NCBI RefSeq assembly: GCF_014193845.1
Contig: NZ_JACHZX010000001.1
Span: 496,001-560,000, forward strand
DNA from: Sphingomonas sp. BK345
Lineage (GTDB): Bacteria; Pseudomonadota; Alphaproteobacteria; Sphingomonadales; Sphingomonadaceae
Direction of reading: 5' to 3'
DNA: 64,000 nt
Part shown: piece after piece, positions 17,276 to 23,918 of the stretch
Layout: the number at the start of each line of letters is the position of its first letter
Numbering within the stretch: the first letter of the stretch is position 1
Position numbers and translations under genes: made by a program
The notes under the pieces: generated by a model
The model's database searches: none
The model's input: only the letters and a program-made list of their open reading frames with translations
Told to the model about the DNA's origin: nothing

Positions 17276-17488
17276 CAGCCGCGGCTCCGGAGCATGGTGA
17301 GAAGAGCGAGCGGACGACGCGGCATGACGTGGGAGCTTTCCGTAGGTGGCGGGGAGTGCGGCGGACGCTATGCGCGCACGCGCCGCGACGCAACCGCCCC
17401 GGCGCTGACGAGAAGGCGGGATGGAAGGCGTTGACAGCGCGGTGCGGCGCGGGCATTGGGCGCCCTCGCTTTCGACAGCGCCGCTCGT

Positions 17489-17574
17489 GGAAGGGTGGCC
17501 GAGTGGTTAAAGGCAGCAGACTGTAAATCTGCCCACGCAAGTGTACGCTGGTTCGAATCCAGCCCCTTCCACCA
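17489..17574 (+). tRNA. tRNA-Tyr (anticodon GTA)
   Basis: An 86-base tRNA including an encoded CCA. The acceptor stem is GGAAGGG (17489-17495) with CCCTTCC (17564-17570), then discriminator A and CCA. The anticodon arm is GCAGA-CTGTAAA-TCTGC with anticodon GTA at 17523-17525. The long variable arm and TTCGAATCC of the T arm fit a class II tRNA-Tyr. It lies between rlmB (opposite strand) and nasT. Confidence 0.97.
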
Positions 17575-17776
17575 AAACCCGATCTCCTTGGTCCGCGTCA
17601 CCGCCAGCCTGGGCCACGTTCACGTGGTGTGACGGATTGTTTCCGGCCCCGCTGACGCTCAAGACGACTCCCGCAATCGCGCTTCCAGCCGGCATGTCAC
17701 ACTGCCGCGACCTCCACTGGCATCGAGCGCAACGGCAGACTGGCGGCACGATCGCCCGCTCGGCTAGGGAGAGAGC

Positions 17777-18358
17777 GTGAGGATCGCGATCATCGACACC
17801 AGCACCACGCGCGCGGCGATCATCGCCGACGGGCTGCGTGAGGCCGGGCTCGACGATCAGGTGGTGATCGATCCGGCCGGGCCGCTGGTGGCGCAGATCG
17901 AAGCGTGCGCGCCCGAGGTGGTGCTGATCAACCTCGAGAACCCCAGCCGCGACCTGCTCGAGGACTTCTTCGCCATGTCGCGCGCGCTCGACCGGCCGAT
18001 CGCGATGTTCGTCGACCAGTCGGACGCGGAGGCGACGCTCGCCGCGGTAGACGCCGGCGTCTCCGCCTATGTCGTCGACGGGCTCGCCAAGCAGCGCATC
18101 AAGCCGGTGCTCGACGTCGCGATCCGGCGCTTCCAGGCCTTCTCCCGGCTCCAGGTCGAGCTCGCAGAAGCGCGCACCGCGCTGGCGGACCGCCACACCA
18201 TCGATCGCGCCAAGGCGATCCTGATGCGCCGCCGCGGCATCGACGAACCTGCCGCTTATGCGCTGCTGCGCGGCCATGCGATGCGGTCGAACCGGCGCAT
18301 CGCCGAAGTGGCGGAAGCGATCGTCACGAGCGACGCGCTGATGGGAGACCTGCCGTGA
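17777..18358 (+). CDS. nasT: ANTAR-domain antiterminator NasT, with degenerate receiver
   Basis: A 193-residue regulator: receiver-like domain (about 1-115) followed by an RNA-binding ANTAR domain (about 130-190) with RHTIDRAKAILMRRRGIDEP and the helix AYALLRGHAMRSNRRIAEVA. NasT binds paired hexaloop hairpins in leader RNA and blocks termination; nitrate acts through NasS, which otherwise holds NasT. The usual phosphoacceptor Asp appears to be Asn52 (VVLINLENPSRD), fitting control by protein binding instead of phosphorylation. The GTG start has AGGGAGAGA in front. nasS follows with a GTGA overlap, in the order nasT-nasS known from Paracoccus. The predicted RNA target is the leader at 19636-19791. 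Confidence 0.92.
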   Translation: MRIAIIDTSTTRAAIIADGLREAGLDDQVVIDPAGPLVAQIEACAPEVVLINLENPSRDLLEDFFAMSRALDRPIAMFVDQSDAEATLAAVDAGVSAYVVDGLAKQRIKPVLDVAIRRFQAFSRLQVELAEARTALADRHTIDRAKAILMRRRGIDEPAAYALLRGHAMRSNRRIAEVAEAIVTSDALMGDLP

Positions 18359-19566
18359 GCAACGAGACGCTGCGGATCGGTTTCCTGCCGCTGGTCGACG
18401 CCGCGCTGCCGATCCTCGCGCGCGAGCTGGGGTTCGCGGAGGAACAGGGGCTGACGCTCGAGCTGGTCCGCGACGTCACCTGGGCGACGGTGCGCGACCG
18501 GTTGCTGTATGGCCATAGCGACGCGGCGCACATGGTCGCGCCGCTGGCGATCGCCACGGCGCTGGGGCGCGACCGGCCGGCGGTGCCGATCGCGGTGCCG
18601 TTCGTGCTCGGACTGAACGGCAATGCGATCACCTTCTCCACCGCGCTGGGTACCGCCTGCGGGCTCGGTGACTCGCTCGGTGACCCAACGCAGGTCGGCG
18701 CGGCGCTGCGGGGGGTGGCGACGGCGCGCCGTGCCGACGGGCACCGCCTGCGCTTCGGCGTGGTGCACCGCTACTCCAGCCACAATTACATGCTGCGCTA
18801 CTGGCTCGCGGGGGTGGGCATCCGGCCCGACCACGACGTCGAGATCGTCGTCACCAGCCCGACCTTCGCCGCCGACGCGCTCGCCGCCGGCGAGGTGGAC
18901 GGGCTCTGCGTCGGCGAGCCATGGAACTCGATCGCGGTCGATCGCGGCGTCGGGCGGATCGCGCTGGCGACCGCGCAGATCTGGCGGCGCGGGGTGGAGA
19001 AGGTACTGGCGATGCGCGCCGAGGTGGCGGCCGAGCGCGCCGACGCGACCGCACGGCTGATCCGCGCGCTCCACGCCGCCGCGGCGCATTTCGTCCTGCC
19101 CGAGAGCGCCGAGGAGAGCGCGGCGATCCTCGCGCGCCCGCCCTATCTCGACGCGCCCGCCGAGGCGATCCGGCGCGCGATCACCGACCGGGTGCGGCTC
19201 GTCGCCGGCGGCACCCCGGTCCATTATCCCGACTTCATGTTCCAGTACCGCGAGGCCGCCAACTTCCCGTGGCGCAGCCAGGCCGCCTGGCTGTACGCGC
19301 AGATGACGCGCTGGGACGGGCGCGCCTTCGACTCCGCCGAGGCGGAGGTCGCGACCGCGACGTTCCGCCCGGACCTGTATCGCGCCGCGCTTGCCGGCAC
19401 GGGCGCGCCGCTGCCCGGCGCCAGCTCGAAGCTGGAGGGCGCGCTCGGCGAGCCGATCGGCGCGGGATCGACGCAGGGGCGACTGGTGCTCGGCACCGAT
19501 CGCTTCTTCGACGGCCGCGCCTTCGATCCCGACGACATACCGGGCTATCTCGCCGGCCTGCCCTGA
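18355..19566 (+). CDS. nasS: Nitrate/nitrite sensor NasS (cytoplasmic NrtA-like protein)
   Basis: A 403-residue protein of the NrtA/CmpA substrate-binding family without any signal peptide, which is the hallmark of NasS: a cytosolic nitrate sensor that sequesters NasT and releases it when nitrate binds. Family features are the N-terminal RIGFLPLVDAALPILARELG, the AHMVAPLAIATALG segment, the RYSSHNYMLRYWL block and the LCVGEPWNSIAVD motif. The C-terminal half ends with FDPDDIPGYL, also typical. Its GTG overlaps the nasT stop. A true ABC nitrate permease is not encoded here; transport is by the MFS protein after the leader, consistent with a sensor role. Confidence 0.92.
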   Translation: MSNETLRIGFLPLVDAALPILARELGFAEEQGLTLELVRDVTWATVRDRLLYGHSDAAHMVAPLAIATALGRDRPAVPIAVPFVLGLNGNAITFSTALGTACGLGDSLGDPTQVGAALRGVATARRADGHRLRFGVVHRYSSHNYMLRYWLAGVGIRPDHDVEIVVTSPTFAADALAAGEVDGLCVGEPWNSIAVDRGVGRIALATAQIWRRGVEKVLAMRAEVAAERADATARLIRALHAAAAHFVLPESAEESAAILARPPYLDAPAEAIRRAITDRVRLVAGGTPVHYPDFMFQYREAANFPWRSQAAWLYAQMTRWDGRAFDSAEAEVATATFRPDLYRAALAGTGAPLPGASSKLEGALGEPIGAGSTQGRLVLGTDRFFDGRAFDPDDIPGYLAGLP

Positions 19567-19635
19567 CCGCCGCGCGGTGCTGCACCTGCGAGAAGGGGCT
19601 TGTGTGCCGGCGCCGAATCAGGCAGCTTCAGGGCT

Positions 19636-19701
19636 GCCCGGCAATGGCGTCGGGCACGAGATAGCAGCGTCTTCCGCTCCAACGCCGGGGTGAAGATGCT
19701 G
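19636..19701 (+). promoter_or_regulatory. ANTAR (NasT) target RNA: two A1-x-x-G4 hexaloop hairpins
   Basis: Hairpin 1 is a 7-bp stem (19636-19642 with 19649-19655) closing loop AATGGC. Hairpin 2 spans 19665-19701, about 15 bp with a single bulged C, closing loop AACGCC (19681-19686). Both loops are exactly six bases with A at position 1 and G at position 4, and the hairpins are 9 bases apart. This is the described ANTAR-binding RNA pattern. They precede an intrinsic terminator and the nitrate structural genes, and nasT lies just upstream. A competing stem GGCAGC/GCTGCC (19621-19638) overlaps hairpin 1 by three bases. Confidence 0.88.
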
Positions 19702-19741
19702 ACGGACCAAGGGCCCCCGCGCCCCGTCCGACGAGGCAACG

Positions 19742-19791
19742 AAGCCGCCAGGATGCGCCCGCCATGGGCCGCCGTCCTGGCGGCTTTTTTT
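19742..19791 (+). terminator. Intrinsic terminator in the nitrate operon leader (attenuator)
   Basis: A perfect stem GCCGCCAGGA (19744-19753) with TCCTGGCGGC (19775-19784), extended by two A-T pairs, is followed directly by a run of seven T (19785-19791). It lies 28 bases before the ATG of the nitrate transporter and after the two ANTAR hairpins. Its location inside the untranslated leader, not behind a gene, points to attenuation relieved by NasT. Confidence 0.92.
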
Positions 19792-19818
19792 CGTTTTGGC
19801 TTCCGCGAAGGAGCAGCG

Positions 19819-21054
19819 ATGGCGACGGCATATTGGGATCGGACGGCGGAAAAGACGGGCGGCTTCTGGCGCAGCGGCCATACGCCGACGCTGATCGCGG
19901 CCTTCCTCTATTTCGACTTGGCGTTCATGGTGTGGGTGCTGCTCGGCCCGCTCGCGCCCGAGATCGCGCTGACGCTCGGCCTGACCCCGGCCGAGAAGGG
20001 CCTGATGGTGGCGACGCCGACGCTCGCCGGCGCGGTGCTGCGCGTCGTCAACGGCCTCGTCGTCGACCGGATCGGGCCCAAGCGCGCGGGCGCGATCAGC
20101 CAGGTCGTCGTCATCGCCGGGCTCGCCAGCGCCTGGCTGCTCGGCGTGAACAGTCTCGCCGGCACGCTCGCGCTCGGGGTGATCCTCGGCTTCGCGGGCG
20201 CCTCCTTCGCGATCGCGCTGCCGCTGGCGAGCCGCTGGTACCCGCCCGAGCACCAGGGTAAGGCCATGGGGCTCGCCGGCATGGGCAATTCGGGTACGGT
20301 GCTGGCCGCGCTGTTCGCGCCGGCGCTGGCCAAGGCGTTCGGCTGGAACGCGGTGCTGGGGCTCGCCTGCCTGCCGCTCAGCGCGGTGCTGCTGGTCTAT
20401 CTCGCGCTCGCCAAGGATGCGCCCAACCCGCCGGCGCCGCGCACGCTGGGCGCTTATTTTCGTCCGCTGCGGCAGCGTGACGCCTGGTCGCTGATGGGCT
20501 TCTATGCGGTGACGTTCGGCGGTTTCGTCGGACTGGCGGCGAGCCTGCCGATCTACTTTACCGACCGCTTCGGGCTGAGCACCGTGATGGCGGGCTATGC
20601 CACCGCGCTCTGCGTCTTCGCCGGCTCGCTGGTGCGCCCGATCGGCGGTGCGTTGGCGGACCGGATCGGCGGTAGCAGCGCGCTGTCCGTCGCCCTGACG
20701 CTCGCCGCGCTGGCGCTGGTGGGGGTGAGCGCGGCGAGCACGATGGTGAGCGCGCTGGCCTTGTTCGCGCTCGCCATGCTGGCGCTCGGCGTCGGCAACG
20801 GCGCGGTGTTCCAGCTCGTGCCGCAGCGTTTCGCCGCGGAGATCGGCGTGATGACCGGGCTGGTCGGCATGGCGGGTGGTGTGGGCGGCTTCTACCTCGC
20901 CTCGTCGCTCGGCGTCGCCAAGCAATGGACCGGCAGCTTCGCGCCCGGCTTCCTCGTCTTCGCCGCGCTCGCCGGACTGGCGCTGCTCGGCCTTACCCTC
21001 GTCAAGGCGGACTGGCGGCGATGCTGGGGCGCCGGCGCCGACGTCCGGATCTGA
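19819..21054 (+). CDS. MFS nitrate/nitrite transporter (NarK/NasA family)
   Basis: A 411-residue inner-membrane transporter of the NNP family with twelve predicted helices. The nitrate signature is visible twice: GFAGASFAIALPLASRWYPP with AMGLAGMGNSGTV after helix 4/5, and ALGVGNGAVFQLVPQRF in the second half, each with the characteristic Gly-rich helix and the Arg that contacts nitrate near VVDRIGPKRAG/ADRIGGSS loops. It brings nitrate in for the reductases encoded next. The ATG has GAAGGAG in front. It is the first gene after the attenuator, so NasT control would affect it and all downstream genes. Confidence 0.93.
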   Translation: MATAYWDRTAEKTGGFWRSGHTPTLIAAFLYFDLAFMVWVLLGPLAPEIALTLGLTPAEKGLMVATPTLAGAVLRVVNGLVVDRIGPKRAGAISQVVVIAGLASAWLLGVNSLAGTLALGVILGFAGASFAIALPLASRWYPPEHQGKAMGLAGMGNSGTVLAALFAPALAKAFGWNAVLGLACLPLSAVLLVYLALAKDAPNPPAPRTLGAYFRPLRQRDAWSLMGFYAVTFGGFVGLAASLPIYFTDRFGLSTVMAGYATALCVFAGSLVRPIGGALADRIGGSSALSVALTLAALALVGVSAASTMVSALALFALAMLALGVGNGAVFQLVPQRFAAEIGVMTGLVGMAGGVGGFYLASSLGVAKQWTGSFAPGFLVFAALAGLALLGLTLVKADWRRCWGAGADVRI

Positions 21055-21090
21055 CCTCACCCGACACCCTCGCTTGAGACGGGAGCTACC

Positions 21091-23583
21091 GTGAAACACG
21101 ACCTCATCGAACCGCCCGCGGGCGACTTGCGCGACCATCTGGTCGTGATCGGCAACGGCATGGCAGGCTGCCGCGCGGTGGAGGAGCTGCTGGCGCGCGA
21201 CCCCGATCGCTACCGCGTCACGATCATCGGCGCCGAGCCGCTGGTGAACTACAACCGGATCATGCTCTCCCCCGTGCTGGCGGGCGAGAAGACGTTCGAC
21301 GACATCGTGATCAACGATGCCGACTGGTACGCCGACAACGTCATCACGCTGCTGAGCGGCGATCCCGTCGCGGCGATCGATCGCGCCGCGTGCACCGTCA
21401 CCACGCGCTCGGGGCTGACGCTCGGCTATGACCGGCTGCTGATCGCCACCGGCTCGGACCCGTTCGTCATCCCGGTGCCGGGCCATGACCTGCCTGGTGT
21501 GGTAAGCTTCCGCGACATGCGCGACGTCGAGGCGATGCTCGCCGCGGCGGCGCGCGGCGGCAGCGCGGTGGTGATCGGCGGCGGGCTGCTCGGGCTGGAG
21601 GCGGCGCACGGGCTCAGCCTGCGCGGCATGCGCGTGACGGTGCTCCACCTGATGCCGACGCTGATGGAGCGCCAGCTCGACGAGGCGGCGGCATGGCTGC
21701 TCAAGTCGGCGCTCGAGGCCCGCGGCCAGACCGTGCTGACCGGCGCCGACACCGCCGCGATCATCGGTGACGGCCGCGTCGAGGCGGTGCGGCTCAAGGA
21801 CGGCACCGAGATCGCGGCGGATCTGGTGGTGATGGCGGTCGGCATCCGCCCCGCGGTCGGGCTGGCGCGTGCCGCCGGGCTCGACGTCGGCCGCGGCATT
21901 CGGGTCGACGACCATATGGTGACGAGCGATCCCGCGGTGCTCGCGGTCGGCGAATGCGTCGAGCATGACGGGCAGGTCTACGGGCTGGTGGCGCCGCTGT
22001 GGGACATGTGCCGCGCGCTCGCCGACGGCCTGGTCGGCACGCCGAGCGGCTACCGCCCCGCACCGACCGCGACCAAGCTCAAGGTCGCCGGGCTCGACGT
22101 CTTCTCCGCCGGCGATTTCGCGGGCGGCGACGGCGCCGAGGACATCGTGCTGCGCGACGCCAGCCGCGGCATCTACAAGCGCGTCGTCGTCCGCGACGAT
22201 CGCCTGGTCGGCGCGGTGCTGTACGGCGACACGGCGGACGGCAACTGGTATTTCGACCTGCTCAAGCGCGGCGAGAGCGTGGCGCCGTTCCGCGACGCAT
22301 TGATCTTCGGCCAGGCGTTCGCCGCGGAGGGCGCCCCGGCGGACCCTAAAGCGGCCGTTGCGGCGCTCTCCGACGCGGCGGAGATCTGCGGCTGCAACGG
22401 CGTCAGCAAGGGCAAGGTGCTGGCCTGCATCGACGGCGGCGCGCACGGGCTCGACGCGGTGCGCGCCGGGTGCAAGGCCTCGGCGAGCTGCGGCGCGTGC
22501 ACCGGCACGGTCGAGGCGCTGCTCGCGTGGCGGCTCGACGGCGCGGTCGAGACCGGGCCGAAGACGCTGTGCCGCTGCACCAGCTTCGGCCACGACGACG
22601 TGCGGCGCGAGATCGTCGCGCAAGGCATGCGCTCGATCCCCGAGGTGATGCAGCGGCTGCACTGGTCGACCCCGGACGGCTGCGCCTCGTGCCGGCCCGC
22701 GCTCAACTATTACCTGCTGTGCGCGCTGCCGGGGGAGTATGTCGACGATCAGCAGAGCCGTTTCGTCAACGAGCGGCTCCACGCCAACATCCAGAAGGAC
22801 GGCACCTATTCGGTGGTGCCGCGGATGTGGGGCGGGATCACCAGCCCGCGCGAGCTGCGCGCGATCGCCGACGTGGTGGAGAAATATGACGCGCCGATGG
22901 TCAAGGTGACCGGCGGGCAGCGGCTCGACATCTTCGGCATCCGCAAGGAGGATCTGCCCGCGGTCTGGGCCGATCTCAACGCCGCGGGCATGGTCTCGGG
23001 CCATGCCTATGGCAAGGCGCTGCGCACGGTGAAGACCTGTGTCGGCAGCGAGTGGTGCCGTTTCGGCACGCAGGACTCGACCGGGCTTGGCGTGACGATC
23101 GAGCGCGCCACCTGGGGCAGCTGGATGCCGCACAAGTTCAAGATCGCGGTCAGCGGCTGCCCACGCAACTGCGCCGAGGCGACGATCAAGGACTTCGGCG
23201 TGGTGTGCGTCGATTCCGGCTACGAGCTCCACGTCGGCGGCAACGGCGGGATCAAGGTGCGCGCCACCGACTTCCTGTGCAAGGTCGCCACCGAGCGCGA
23301 GGCGATCGAGATGTGCGCCGCCTTCATCCAGCTGTACCGGGAGGAGGCGCGCTACCTGGAACGCACCGCGCCGTGGATCGAGCGCGTCGGCCTCGCCTAC
23401 GTCCAGTCGCGGCTGCTGCCCGAGGCGGCGGCGCGCGCGGAACTCGCCGGGCGCTTCTGGTTCTCGCAGCAGTTCACGCAGGACGATCCCTGGGCGGCGC
23501 GCGCCGCCGGGGCCGAGCGCGAGCATCACGCGCCGATGGCGCGCTTCCAGCCGCGTCCGCAGCCGCAGGAGGAATGGGCATGA
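21091..23583 (+). CDS. nirB: NADH-dependent nitrite reductase large subunit NirB
   Basis: An 830-residue enzyme reducing nitrite to ammonium. Domains in order: FAD-binding Rossmann (VIGNGMAGCRAVEELL, from residue 14), NADH-binding Rossmann (VVIGGGLLGLEAAHGL), two BFD-like iron-sulfur segments with C433, C435, C467, C470 and C494, C496, C531, C534, then the ferredoxin-like half and the siroheme-4Fe4S domain with C650, C656, C690 and C694 (TCVGSEWCRFG and GCPRNCAEATIKDFG). Starts at GTG with GGGAG in front. ATGA overlap with nirD. Function is supported by neighbours nirD, nasA and the siroheme-making cobA. Confidence 0.95.
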   Translation: MKHDLIEPPAGDLRDHLVVIGNGMAGCRAVEELLARDPDRYRVTIIGAEPLVNYNRIMLSPVLAGEKTFDDIVINDADWYADNVITLLSGDPVAAIDRAACTVTTRSGLTLGYDRLLIATGSDPFVIPVPGHDLPGVVSFRDMRDVEAMLAAAARGGSAVVIGGGLLGLEAAHGLSLRGMRVTVLHLMPTLMERQLDEAAAWLLKSALEARGQTVLTGADTAAIIGDGRVEAVRLKDGTEIAADLVVMAVGIRPAVGLARAAGLDVGRGIRVDDHMVTSDPAVLAVGECVEHDGQVYGLVAPLWDMCRALADGLVGTPSGYRPAPTATKLKVAGLDVFSAGDFAGGDGAEDIVLRDASRGIYKRVVVRDDRLVGAVLYGDTADGNWYFDLLKRGESVAPFRDALIFGQAFAAEGAPADPKAAVAALSDAAEICGCNGVSKGKVLACIDGGAHGLDAVRAGCKASASCGACTGTVEALLAWRLDGAVETGPKTLCRCTSFGHDDVRREIVAQGMRSIPEVMQRLHWSTPDGCASCRPALNYYLLCALPGEYVDDQQSRFVNERLHANIQKDGTYSVVPRMWGGITSPRELRAIADVVEKYDAPMVKVTGGQRLDIFGIRKEDLPAVWADLNAAGMVSGHAYGKALRTVKTCVGSEWCRFGTQDSTGLGVTIERATWGSWMPHKFKIAVSGCPRNCAEATIKDFGVVCVDSGYELHVGGNGGIKVRATDFLCKVATEREAIEMCAAFIQLYREEARYLERTAPWIERVGLAYVQSRLLPEAAARAELAGRFWFSQQFTQDDPWAARAAGAEREHHAPMARFQPRPQPQEEWA

Positions 23584-23918
23584 CGGGTGAGTGGCTCGAC
23601 ATCGGCTGGATCGACGAGATCCCGCTGCGCGGCAGCCGCGTCGTCCAGGTCGACGGCGGGGACGACATCGCGCTGTTCCGCACCGGCGATGGGCGGGTGT
23701 TCGCGCTGCGCGACCGCTGCCCGCACCAGCACGGCCGGCTGAGCCAAGGCATCGTTCATGGCGCGACGGTGACCTGCCCGCTGCACAATTGGCGGATCGC
23801 GCTGGCGAGCGGCGAGGCGCAGGGCGAGGATCGCGGCTGCACGCCGACGGTGCCGGTCAGGCTGAGCGGCGGGCGCGTGCTGCTGTGCCGCGCGAGCACG
23901 CTGCGGGCAGCGGCGTGA
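23580..23918 (+). CDS. nirD: Nitrite reductase small subunit NirD (Rieske type)
   Basis: A 112-residue Rieske-fold protein, partner of NirB. All four cluster ligands are present: C47-P-H49 (RDRCPHQHG) and C66-P-L-H69 (TCPLHNWRIA), so this NirD should bind a 2Fe-2S centre, unlike the cluster-free NirD of enterobacteria. The fold otherwise has the short strand-rich ends typical for NirD (EWLDIGWIDEIPLRGSR at the start). Start ATG overlaps the nirB stop; its own stop overlaps the GTG of nasA, showing translational coupling. Confidence 0.93.
   Translation: MTGEWLDIGWIDEIPLRGSRVVQVDGGDDIALFRTGDGRVFALRDRCPHQHGRLSQGIVHGATVTCPLHNWRIALASGEAQGEDRGCTPTVPVRLSGGRVLLCRASTLRAAA

Noticed and set aside
19618..23529. 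A minus-strand open frame of about 1300 codons opposite the nitrate transporter and nirB
   Set aside because: It mirrors the codon pattern of the real plus-strand genes, crosses the terminator and leader, and its protein is Arg/His/Gln-rich with no domain. GC-rich genes often leave such open antisense frames.
21091..23583. Assimilatory sulfite reductase instead of nitrite reductase
   Set aside because: The FAD/NADH N-terminal half, BFD segments, the nirD partner and the nitrate reductase gene all point to nitrite reductase.
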